Shown: in pieces, positions 30,519 to 39,591 of the stretch
How the letters are laid out: every line of letters starts with the position of its first letter
Numbering within the stretch: position 1 is the stretch's first letter
Assembly (NCBI GenBank): GCA_942491465.1
Contig: CALOBA010000076.1
Location: forward strand, 1-49,072
From: CALOBA01 sp942491465
GTDB lineage: Bacteria; Pseudomonadota; Gammaproteobacteria; Chromatiales; Chromatiaceae
Direction of reading: 5' to 3'
Length of the DNA stretch: 49,072 nucleotides
The notes under the pieces: generated by a model
The model's database searches: none
The model's input: the letters and a program-made list of their open reading frames with translations, nothing else
What the model was told of the DNA's origin: nothing
Made by a program: the position numbers and the translations under genes

Positions 30519-32701
30519 TCAGTTGATATCCACCAGCTTGCCGTTGACCTCGACGTGCTTGGCGCCCGAGATCTTGATCTCCTGGCCGGAGAGGATGATG
30601 GTCCCGTCCGCATTCAGGATCAGGGAGCTGGCACCCACCTGGAGCTCGAAGCGTTTACCGACGATGACGTGCTTGATCAGTCCGACTTGTTCCGTGGCAC
30701 TCAAGGCCACGGTCTCGTTCTTCGCCGCGCCGACCGAGACCTGGTAGGCGGCGCCGATGGTCAATGCCTTCGCCAAGCCGATGGTCTCGGCCTTGGCCAT
30801 GGCAACCGTCTCGGTCTGATTGGCGCCGACGCTGAGGCTCTGGTTGGCACCGATGCTCACCGACTCGTTGGCGCCGACCTGTTCGGTGCGGTTGGCGCCG
30901 ATGGTGATGGTCTCGTTGGCGCCGACCTCTTCAACGCGATTGACGCCGATGGTGATGGTCTCGTTCTGGCCGACCGTCTCGGTGCGGTCGACGCCGATGC
31001 TGATGGTCTCGTTGTTGCCGACCGTCTCGGTGCGGTCGACGCCGACGCTGGTGGTCTCGTTGTTGAGCACGACGTTGTTCTGGTCCTTCTGCGCGTGCAT
31101 GAACACCTCTTCGCGCCCCGCCTCGTCCTCGAAGCGCAGTTCGTTGAAGCCCTCGCCCTTGTGGGTTTGGGACTTGATGGTCATGCGGGTCTTGTGCTCC
31201 GGCAGCGCATAGGGCGGGCGGTTGGTGCCGTGGTAGGTACGCCCGGTGATGATCGGCTGGTCGGGGTCGCCCTCCAGGTATTCGACCACGACCTCCTGGC
31301 CGATGCGCGGGATGGCCATGTGCCCCCAGGTGCCGCCGGCCCAGTTCTGGGCGACGCGCACCCAGCATGAGGCGGTCTCGTCCTGTTGGCCGTGGCGGTC
31401 CCAGGGGAACCAGACCTTGACCCTGGCGTGCTCGTCGCAGTCGATATGCTCTCGGGAAGGCCGGTGACGATGGCGATCTGCGGACCGTCGATGCGCGGGC
31501 GCGGGTTGGGGTTGGCCGGGTGGTAGTCGAGCTGCGCCGGCTGGGTGGTGAACTCGGCGCGGTAGGTGGTGGCGCCGTCGGCGGGGGCCTCTTCTTCCAG
31601 GGCGGCGCTCTGGCGGGCGCTGTGGCGCACCCGCAGCAGGCGGTGGCGGATGTTGGCGTTGTCGTCGGGGTGGTCGTGCAGCTCGAAGATATGGCCTGCT
31701 GCGAGGTGGATGCTGTTGCTCTCGCCGACGGCGGTGGTGGCGTCCAGGCGATGGGCGGTCAGGGCGTGGCGGTTGAACGGCTTGCCGGCGGCGGACTCTT
31801 TGTGGCGGCCGGGGTATTGGTAGAGCTGGTAGACGGCCTTGGCACCGTTGTCCGCCTGCCGGGTGGCCAGGTGCTGCTGGTCGTAGGTCGGGCGCTTGAA
31901 GCAGTAGTCGCGGGCCATGCGCTCGGTGGCGCGCAGGCGCTCGGTCTGGTCGAAGCGGCTGACCCAAAACCCGGTGGCGGTGCCCCCGGAGGTGGCTTTG
32001 AAGACGATGCGCGGGGCCGCTGCAAGAAAGGGACTGGCGTGACGATCGTCGGCCAGCACCAGGGTGTGGCGCTCGGCGTCGTGCTCGAACCAGAAGAAGA
32101 TCCCCTCCTCGGCCCAGAGTCGGCGCAGGAAGTCGTAGCTCGACTCCTGGTAGCAGGTGCAGTACTCGCGCTTGAGGTGTGGGTGCACGAGCTGCCAGCG
32201 CACCTCGTCGATACCCTGCTCGGCGAGGATGACCTTGGCGATGTCGGGCACGCTCTGTTGCTGGAAGATGCGGCTGTCGCTGTGATAACGCAGCCGGTGC
32301 AGCGCCGGGGCAAGCAGCACGCGGTAGTAGGTCCGATGGAAGCCGCTGCCGCGGCGCTCGACCTCGGCGATCACGCCGTGGATAGAGCGCGGCTCCGCGT
32401 GGGCGTGGAGGATGACCAGCTTGGCGGGGGTGTCGAGCAGGGCATGCAGGTCCAGATCGTGATCACGCGAGACCAGATCGATGGCGAGTTCAAAGCATTC
32501 GAACAACGCCTCCTCGCCCTCGAAGCCCAAGACCAGAAAGGCCTCCGGCGCGGCCTCGGCCTCGAAGGCGAAACCGAACAGCGGGGCTGACGAGCGTCGG
32601 GGGCGGTGCGGGCACGGGCGTTGTGGGGCAACAGCCACGGCGGTAGGATGCATGGCAGCTCGGCGCCGAGGGGCGGCGGCCGCTTCAGGCACCTCCGCCA
32701 T
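30519..32701 (-). pseudogene. vgrG: vgrG2, full-length but with one-base frameshift
   Basis: T6SS spike protein. The N-terminal frame runs from the ATG at 32701 with an unusual Pro/Arg/Ala-rich extension of about 40 residues, then PLFGFAFEAEAAPEAF and normal VgrG sequence up to IAIVTGLP. The second frame resumes REHIDCDEHARVKVWFPW and continues to the TGA at 30519. Adding one base at 31453-31456 (a CCC run that would be CCCC) gives 727 residues and the expected VTGLPREHIDCDEH. The C-terminal region has about eight 16-residue beta-helix units (for example GVDRTETVGQNETITI, GANRTEQVGANESVSI) and a DUF2345-like end. vgrG1 lost the same base at the same site. Without frame correction only the N-terminal part would be made. 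Confidence 0.88.
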
Positions 32702-32871
32702 AGGCCATCCCGGCCGGCCTACCCCCCTGACTTTTATCGTGATTTTGACTCAAGTCAGCGCCATTCGGGCCAGGCTCAATGAACCCACGGGGGGAAGAGG
32801 GTCGGCAGCGAGGGTCGTCGTGCGCAACTGGCCGAAACCGACTGAGGTCGCATCTTGAGTAGGAGACACGC

Positions 32872-34479
32872 ATGGTCACAGGCGAACTGAAATCCAGGAT
32901 CGACCGCATCTGGGACAGCATGTGGTCCGGCGGCATCTCCAACCCGCTCTCGGTCATCGAGCAGCTGACCTACCTGCTCTTCATCAAGCGCCTGGACGAG
33001 CTGCATACCCTGCGCGAGCGCAAGGCGGCGCGCACCGGCAAGCCCATCGACGAGCCCATCTTTCAGGACTATCAGTCAAAGCTGCGCTGGTCGCGCTTCA
33101 AGGAGACCGCGCCGGAGCAGATGTTCGCGACGGTCAAGGACGAGGTGTTCCCGTTCATCAAGACCCTCGGTCGCCTGAGTGGACCTGGTGGCGGCACCGA
33201 CGCGGAAGGCGACTCGACCTACTCGCATCACATGCGCGATGCCATCTTCATGATGCCCACGCCCCGGGTGCTCGCGAACGTGGTCGATCAGCTCGACGCC
33301 ATCGACATGGCCGACAGCGACACCAAGGGCGACCTCTACGAGTACATGCTCGGCAAGATCGCCAGTGCCGGGCAGAACGGGCAGTTCCGCACCCCGCGCC
33401 ACATCATCCGGCTGATGGTCGAGATGACCGCGCCGACGCCCAAGGACGTGATCTGCGACCCGGCCTGCGGCACCGCCGGGTTCCTGATCGCCGCCTCGGA
33501 ATATCTCCGCCAACATCACTCGGACGCGATCTACAAGAGCGAAGCGTCCCGCCGCCGCTTCAACGAGGGCACCTTCCACGGCTTCGACTTCGACAGCACC
33601 ATGCTGCGCATCGGCAGCATGAACATGCTGCTGCACGGGGTCGAGAACCCGGACATCCGCTATAAGGACTCGCTGGCGCAGTCGGTCACCGATGCCGGAG
33701 ACGACGCCGAGCAGTATTCGCTGATCCTGGCCAATCCGCCCTTCGCCGGGAGCCTCGACTACGAGTCCACGGCCAAGGACCTGCTCCAGATCGTCAAGAC
33801 CAAGAAGACCGAACTGCTGTTCCTGGCGCTGTTCCTGCGCCTGCTGCGCATCGGCGGACGCGCCGCCGTCATCGTCCCGGACGGGGTCTCGTTCGGCTCC
33901 AGCAAGGCGCACAAGGCCCTGCGCAAGTCCCTGGTCGAGGACCAGAAGCTCGATGCGGTCATCAACATGCCCTCGGGGGTGTTCAAGCCCTACGCCGGGG
34001 TCTCCACCGCGATCCTGCTGTTCACCAAGACCAGCCCGGTGGGGAAATCCGGGGGCGGCACCGACCACGTCTGGTTCTACGACATGCGCTCCGACGGCTA
34101 CTCCCTCGACGACAAGCGCACCCCGCGGCCGGACAAGAGCGACCTGCCGGACCTCCTCGCCCGCTGGCGGAACCGGGAGGCCGAGACCGAGCGCAAGCGC
34201 ACCGAGCAGAGCTTCCTGGTGCCCAAGGCCGAGATCGCCGGAAACGACTACGACCTCTCGATCAACCGCTACAAGGAGGTCGAGTACGAGGCGGTGGAGT
34301 ATGACCCGCCGCGGGTGATCCTGGAGCGGTTGGCGCGGTTGGAGGAGGAGATTGCCGAGGGGCGGAAGGGAGTTGGAGGGGATGCTGGGATGAGGCTCAG
34401 CGCGGCGATGCAACGAATTCCTTGTGAAGATGTTCGCTTTCAAGTCGAAGAAGGAACTTCAATGACGATGGACCGTTGA
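32872..34479 (+). CDS. hsdM: Type I restriction-modification methyltransferase subunit
   Basis: N6-adenine methyltransferase subunit of a type I restriction-modification complex. As read, 535 residues from the ATG at 32872, with AGGAGA in a good position upstream. The HsdM N-terminal helical domain is followed by motif I DPACGTAGFLI (about residues 196-206) and motif IV NPPF (288-291). The normal end of the family (ARLEEEIAEGR, then ELEGMLG) is lost because one extra G sits at 34368-34370. Removing it would end the gene at the TGA at 34391-34393, overlapping the ATG of hsdS. The frameshift therefore replaces the last few residues with about 30 foreign ones. The catalytic core is intact, so methylation activity is possible if a specificity subunit is available. 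Confidence 0.92.
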   Translation: MVTGELKSRIDRIWDSMWSGGISNPLSVIEQLTYLLFIKRLDELHTLRERKAARTGKPIDEPIFQDYQSKLRWSRFKETAPEQMFATVKDEVFPFIKTLGRLSGPGGGTDAEGDSTYSHHMRDAIFMMPTPRVLANVVDQLDAIDMADSDTKGDLYEYMLGKIASAGQNGQFRTPRHIIRLMVEMTAPTPKDVICDPACGTAGFLIAASEYLRQHHSDAIYKSEASRRRFNEGTFHGFDFDSTMLRIGSMNMLLHGVENPDIRYKDSLAQSVTDAGDDAEQYSLILANPPFAGSLDYESTAKDLLQIVKTKKTELLFLALFLRLLRIGGRAAVIVPDGVSFGSSKAHKALRKSLVEDQKLDAVINMPSGVFKPYAGVSTAILLFTKTSPVGKSGGGTDHVWFYDMRSDGYSLDDKRTPRPDKSDLPDLLARWRNREAETERKRTEQSFLVPKAEIAGNDYDLSINRYKEVEYEAVEYDPPRVILERLARLEEEIAEGRKGVGGDAGMRLSAAMQRIPCEDVRFQVEEGTSMTMDR

Positions 34480-35590
34480 CTTGCCTAAGCGTATCGGAAT
34501 GTCAATGTCGTCCGCTAGGTCGAACTCGGGAAACGCGATTTCTGACAGGCGAGTACGACCGAGGACGGTTTGTAGCGTCGCTCGTGATTGATCGCGATTG
34601 GCATGGATGCGTGAGTCGGTTCAATCTTGCATCGTTGGGACCAATCGGCAGGGACAATGCTCTCCTGAATCAGCGTGTTTGCAAGATTGACGAGATTTCC
34701 GGCGATATCGATCGCGGCTATCTGGGTAGGTTTTTGCCCGTAGCATTGAAAGAGATTGAGGACGCTACGCCATTCGTTACCGTTAAGCACCTTTCGGTCA
34801 AGGCACTAAACGAAATCCAAATCCCCCTCCCACCCCTCGCCGAGCAGAAGCGGATTGCGGCGATTCTGGATGCGGCGGACAACCTGCGGGCCAAGCGCCG
34901 CGAGTCCCTCGCCGAACTCGACACGCTCCTTCAGTCCACCTTCCTCGATCTGTTTGGTGATCCTGTTACCAATCCGATGGGGTGGGAAGAGTAACGCCGC
35001 TCGAGAGATTAATAAATAATATCGATAGTGGTTGGAGCCCCAAGTGCCTAGAACGCAAAGCTCTAGATGATGAGTGGGGCGTATTGAAGTTGGGGGCGGT
35101 CACTTGGTGCGAGTTTGATGAGACCGAGCAAAAGGCTATCCCGGCCGGATTGATACCGCGTCCCGAGATAGAAGTAACCCAAGGGGATTTGCTGTTTTCC
35201 AGAAAGAACACCTAGCGATCTGGTTGCCGCTGCGGCATATGTTCAGCAAGTTCGACCTAAGGCATGATGCTGCCGGACTTGATCTTCCGGCTGGGGCTAA
35301 AACGGGATGTTGAAGTCGAGCCCATGTTCCTTTGGCAACTTCTGATACAACGACGACAACGGCAGTTGATCCGAAACCTGGCGGGAGGGGCGGCTGGTTC
35401 CATGCCAAACATCTCCAAGGCAAAGCTAAGAGCCGTGAGGTTGATCAAACCGCCTCGCGATCTCCAGCACCACTTCGCCACCATCGTCGAGTCCATCGAG
35501 CGCCAAAAGACCCGCCTCCGCGCCCACCTCGCCGAACTCGACACCCTGTTCGCCTCGCTCCAGTCCCGCGCCTTCAACGGTCAACTCTGA
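34390..35590 (+). pseudogene. hsdS: Type I specificity subunit, multiply frameshifted
   Basis: About 400 residues could be rebuilt, normal for HsdS, but at least four frame changes are needed. One lies between 34390 and about 34480. One is a base loss near 34981 (GWEEVTPLERLINN is expected). One is an extra T at 35213, after GDLLFSRKNT, and one is two extra bases near 35262. Clear HsdS blocks remain: ALLNQRVCKIDE, IQIPLPPLAEQKRIAAILDA, FLDLFGDPVTNPMGW, and at the end HHFATIVESIERQKTRLRAH. These are the conserved spacer helices; the target-recognition parts lie between them. The complex cannot recognise DNA with this subunit. The region is less GC-rich than hsdM and hsdR, as is common for exchanged recognition domains. 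Confidence 0.9.
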
Positions 35591-35602
35591 GAGATTGCCG
35601 CC

Positions 35603-35691
35603 ATGACGCTCGCCGAAACCATCTACCAGAAAAGCCTGACCCTGCCGCCAGAGAAGGCGCGCGAGGTGCTCGACTTCATCGACTTCGCCTC
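35603..35691 (+). pseudogene. DUF2281 antitoxin-like N-terminal fragment
   Basis: MTLAETIYQKSLTLPPEKAR then EVLDFIDFAS matches the start of DUF2281 proteins, small antitoxins of PIN-type toxin pairs. Homology ends at 35691, exactly where the foldback element begins; the open frame continues to 35806 only through repeat DNA. No partner toxin gene is nearby. Confidence 0.75.
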
Positions 35692-35973
35692 GCTCCCACG
35701 CTCCAGAGATTGGGCAAGTATTCAAAAAACCGGCGATGCAAAGGATTGTTACCACAGAGAACACAGAGAACACAGAGAAAAGAGCCCTTTTCTTTCAATG
35801 ACCTAAAATCTCTGTGTCCTCTGTGTCCTCTGTGTCCTCTGTGTCCTCTGTGTCCTCTGTGTCCTCTGTGTCCTCTGTGTCCTCTGTGTCCTCTGTGTCC
35901 TCTGTGTCCTCTGTGGTGAGTGATTTTATGGCCGGTTCTGCGAATACTTGCACCGTCTCTGGAGCGTGGGAGC
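35692..35973. repeat. Foldback (MITE-like) element with 9-bp tandem core
   Basis: Outer arms 35692-35734 and 35931-35973 are inverted copies, 37 of 43 bases paired (starting GCTCCCACGCTCCAGAGA). Inside, ACCACAGAGAACACAGAGAA at about 35751-35770 faces 11 tandem copies of CTGTGTCCT (35812-35910) that end in CTGTGGTGA, so the centre also folds on itself. It has no coding capacity. It interrupts the DUF2281 gene and lies just before hsdR. The arm sequence recurs at 11577-11607. Confidence 0.88.
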
Positions 35974-36018
35974 CAGCCAGAAGAACGCCTCTGACGACCC
36001 GGCCAGGGCTGCGAACAG

Positions 36019-39000
36019 ATGACTAACTTCGCCTTCCTGCCGACGGAGTTTCGTGACATCGCCGAGGCGGCCACCAAGGCGGAGGGCCACATCCACGGCG
36101 ACCCCCGCGCCGCCTGCTTCCATGCGCGCTTCACGCTGGAGGCCATCGTCCACTGGCTGTACCGGCACGACCGCGACCTGCGCCCGCCCTACGACAACAG
36201 CCTCGGGGCCCTGCTGCACGCCCCCAGCTTCCAGAACCTCGTCCCGCAGGCGGTCTACCTGAAGGCGCGGCTGATCCAGCGACAGGGCAACGAGGCCGTG
36301 CACAGCCCGCGCCCGGTCAGGGCCCGGGACGCCCTCCAGGTGGTCAAGGAACTGCACCACGTCTGCTACTGGCTGGTGCGCACCTACACCCCCGACGCCT
36401 CACGCGCCGGTGCCGCCTGGAGCGATGAGCGCGTCCCTCCCGCACCCGGCAGCCACGAGGTGGTCCCGCGCAAGGAACTGGAGGCGCTGGAGCAGCAACT
36501 CGCCGAGCAGAACGCCGAGGCACTGAAGCGCCAGCAGGAGCGCGACGCACTCGACGCCCAGGTCCAGGCACTGCGCACCCAGCTTGCCGAGGTCCGTGCC
36601 GCCGCCGAGCAGGTGCCCGACGACCACGACTACTCCGAGGCCGAGACCCGTCGCGTTCTGATCGACGTGGAGCTGCGTCGCGCCGGGTGGGCGCTGGATC
36701 AGCCCAACAACAGGGAGGTCGAGGTCACCGGGATGCCCACCGCGACCGGCATCGGCTACGCCGACTACGTGCTCTGGGGCGACGACGGCAAACCCCTCGC
36801 GGTGGTGGAGGCCAAGAAGACCACCGCCGACCCGCAGGTCGGCCAGCAGCAGGCGAAACTCTACGCCGACTGCCTGGAGCAGATGCACGGCCAGCGCCCG
36901 CTGATCTTCACCACCAACGGCTACAAGATATGGCTCTGGGACGACCAGGCCTACCCGCCGCGTCAGGTCGCGAGCTTCTTCAAGAAGGACGAACTCAGCC
37001 GGCTGATCACCCGCCGCTCCCAGCGCCAGCCCCTGGACCTGACCCAGGTGAAGGACGCCATCGTCGAGCGGTACTACCAGAAGCGGGCCATCAACAGCCT
37101 GTTCGCGCAGTTCACCCAAGCCCGGCGCAAGGCGCTGCTGGTGATGGCGACCGGTACCGGCAAGACCCGCACCGCCATCGCCCTGGTCGATGTGTTGCAG
37201 CGGGCCGGTTGGGTCAAGCGGGCGCTGTTCCTGGCCGACCGCGTCTCGCTGGTCAACCAAGCCTGCAATGCGTTCAAGGCGCACCTGCCCGAATCGAGTC
37301 CGGTGAATCTGGTCACCGAGAAGGCCACCGAGGGCCGGGTCTACGTCTGCACCTACCCGACCATGATGGGCTTGATCGACCAGAGCCAGTTGGGTTCGGG
37401 GGGCGATGAAGCCCGCTTCGGCGTCGGCCACTTCGATCTGGTCATCATCGACGAGGCGCACCGCTCGGTGTACCAGAAGTACGGCGCGATCTTCCGCTGG
37501 TTCGACTCGCTGCTGGTCGGGCTCACCGCCACCCCGCGTGAGGAGGTGGACCGGAACACCTATGCCCTGTTCGACCTGGAGCCGGGCGTGCCCACCGACG
37601 CCTATGAGCTGGAGGAGGCGGTCAACGACGGCTTCCTGGTGCCGCCCCGGGTGCAGCAGGTCGATCTGCGCTTCCCGCGTGAGGGGATCGACTACGAGAG
37701 CCTGAGCGACGAGGAGAAGGCGCAGTGGGAGGCCATCGACTGGGGCGATGACGCCGATGCCGAGACCCTGCCGGAGCGGGTCAATGCCGCCGCCATCAAC
37801 AGTTGGCTGTTCAACACCGACACCGTGGACAAGGTGCTCCAACACCTGATGGAACACGGCCACAAGGTCGCCGGTGGCGACCGGCTCGCGAAGACGGTGA
37901 TCTTCGCCCGCAACCATGAGCATGCCGCCTTCATCGAGCGGCGCTTCAACCACCACTACCCGCACCTGAAGGGCCAATTCGCCCGCGTCATCGACAACTA
38001 TGCCAGGTACGCCCAGAGCCTGATCGACGACTTCTCGCAGCGGGAGAAGGACCCGCACGTCGCGATCTCGGTGGACATGCTCGATACCGGCATCGACGTG
38101 CCGGAGATCGCCAATCTGGTCTTCTTCAAGCCGGTCTACTCGAAGATCAAGTTCTGGCAGATGATCGGGCGCGGCACCCGGCTCTGTCCCGACCTCTTCG
38201 GACCCGGCGAGGACAAGCCGGACTTTCGTGTCTTCGACTTCTGCTTCAACTTCGACTTCTTCCGCGAGAATCCCAAGGGCATCGAGGCCGGTGGTGGTGC
38301 CCCGCTCGGTACGCGCCTGTTCCGCGCTCGGGTGCAGTTGCTTCGGACTATCCAGACCACGCCGGACCTGGACCCTGATGCGGACCTGCTGATCGCGCTC
38401 ACCGACGGGCTGCACGCCGAGGTGGCGGCGATGAACCGCGACAACTTCATCGTGCGCATGCACCTGGAGACGGTGGAGCGGTTCCAGCAGCGCAACGCCT
38501 GGGACGATCTCACCGACGCGGACCACGAGACCCTCCAACGCGAGCTGGCCGGACTCCCGAGCCAGATCGAGACCGACGACATCGAGTCGCGATTGTTCGA
38601 TCTGACCCTGCTGCGGATGCAGTTGGCGCACGCCGAGACCGACCCCGCCGGGTTTGAGCGTCAGCGCAAGCGCGTGGTCGAGATCGCCATGCTGCTGGAG
38701 GAGAAGAGCGCGATCCCTGTGGTCAAGATAGAGCTGGACTATCTCAGCCGCATCCAGGAGACGACCTTCTGGGAAGGGATCGATCTGGCGCAGTTGGAGG
38801 CGCTCCGGCTGCGTCTCAGGGGCCTGGTGCCGTTGCTGGACAAGAAGGAGCGCAAGGTCGTCTACACCGACTTCAAGGACGAGGTGCTCGGGGTGCGGGA
38901 GGAGGCCGCCGTCGCGATCCCGAAGATGACCGGCGTGCAGTACGAGAAGAAGGTCAAGGATTACCTGACCAACCACCGCGACAACATCGTCATCCATCGG

Positions 39001-39423
39001 CTGCGGACCAATCAGCCGCTGACGCCGACCGACCTGGAGGGCCTGGAGTCCACCCTGACCAAGATCGGCGAGGACGACGGCGAGACGCTGCTCTCGGGGC
39101 TGCTGGAGCGCAGCGGTACACCCTCATTGGTGCACTTCGTCCGCGGCCTGGTCGGGATGGACCGGCAGGCGGCGCAAGCGGCCTTCTCCCGGTTCCTCAA
39201 CGACCGGAGTCTGACGCCACCGCAGATGCGGTTCATTGAACTCATCATCGACCAGCTCAGCGCACGCGGCGTCATCGAGGCGACCGCGCTGTACGAGCCG
39301 CCGTTCAGTCTGCTGCATGCCGGCGGGCCGGATGCGCTGTTCGCTGGCCGGGAGAACGTGATCGACGCCGTCTTCGGGACCCTGGAATCCCTGGAGCCAC
39401 GGGTTCAGCGCGCCGCCGGGTAA
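36019..39423 (+). CDS. hsdR: Type I restriction endonuclease subunit
   Basis: 1134 residues, ATG at 36019. An N-terminal DUF4145-like domain (1-120, MTNFAFLPTEFRDIAEAATK) leads into a coiled coil (150-200). The PD-(D/E)xK nuclease core follows: GIGYADYVLWGDDGKPLAVV then EAKKT (about 246-268). The SF2 translocase has Walker A MATGTGKTRT (376-385), IIDEAHRSVY (Walker B, DEAH 478-481), LVGLTATPREE, and a C-terminal helicase block with MLDTGIDVPEIANLVFF and QMIGRGTRLC. The frame is intact over 3.4 kb. HsdR cuts unmodified DNA only as part of a complex with HsdM and HsdS. With hsdS broken it should be inactive, unless another HsdS in the genome complements it. Confidence 0.96.
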   Translation: MTNFAFLPTEFRDIAEAATKAEGHIHGDPRAACFHARFTLEAIVHWLYRHDRDLRPPYDNSLGALLHAPSFQNLVPQAVYLKARLIQRQGNEAVHSPRPVRARDALQVVKELHHVCYWLVRTYTPDASRAGAAWSDERVPPAPGSHEVVPRKELEALEQQLAEQNAEALKRQQERDALDAQVQALRTQLAEVRAAAEQVPDDHDYSEAETRRVLIDVELRRAGWALDQPNNREVEVTGMPTATGIGYADYVLWGDDGKPLAVVEAKKTTADPQVGQQQAKLYADCLEQMHGQRPLIFTTNGYKIWLWDDQAYPPRQVASFFKKDELSRLITRRSQRQPLDLTQVKDAIVERYYQKRAINSLFAQFTQARRKALLVMATGTGKTRTAIALVDVLQRAGWVKRALFLADRVSLVNQACNAFKAHLPESSPVNLVTEKATEGRVYVCTYPTMMGLIDQSQLGSGGDEARFGVGHFDLVIIDEAHRSVYQKYGAIFRWFDSLLVGLTATPREEVDRNTYALFDLEPGVPTDAYELEEAVNDGFLVPPRVQQVDLRFPREGIDYESLSDEEKAQWEAIDWGDDADAETLPERVNAAAINSWLFNTDTVDKVLQHLMEHGHKVAGGDRLAKTVIFARNHEHAAFIERRFNHHYPHLKGQFARVIDNYARYAQSLIDDFSQREKDPHVAISVDMLDTGIDVPEIANLVFFKPVYSKIKFWQMIGRGTRLCPDLFGPGEDKPDFRVFDFCFNFDFFRENPKGIEAGGGAPLGTRLFRARVQLLRTIQTTPDLDPDADLLIALTDGLHAEVAAMNRDNFIVRMHLETVERFQQRNAWDDLTDADHETLQRELAGLPSQIETDDIESRLFDLTLLRMQLAHAETDPAGFERQRKRVVEIAMLLEEKSAIPVVKIELDYLSRIQETTFWEGIDLAQLEALRLRLRGLVPLLDKKERKVVYTDFKDEVLGVREEAAVAIPKMTGVQYEKKVKDYLTNHRDNIVIHRLRTNQPLTPTDLEGLESTLTKIGEDDGETLLSGLLERSGTPSLVHFVRGLVGMDRQAAQAAFSRFLNDRSLTPPQMRFIELIIDQLSARGVIEATALYEPPFSLLHAGGPDALFAGRENVIDAVFGTLESLEPRVQRAAG

Positions 39424-39591
39424 CGGATAGCTGGTAGGCTTCGCTATCGCTCGTCCACCCAACACGCCGGAACGACGATCAAGGCCCGCGATTTCTTCAA
39501 AAACGCGATGATGAGCGCGACTGCGGGGGGAAGTGGACGGTTGGAGCACAAGGGCGGCTGTGCCCCCGCCCCCAAGCACTGGCGGTTGCGG

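Noticed and set aside
35812..36026. Coding gene for a (Ser-Ser-Val)n peptide
   Set aside because: It is the translation of the 9-bp tandem core of the foldback element, with no start context and no homologous end.
36400..38997. 865-codon open frame antisense to hsdR
   Set aside because: hsdR has all type I motifs in the sense frame; the antisense frame is a GC-driven shadow.
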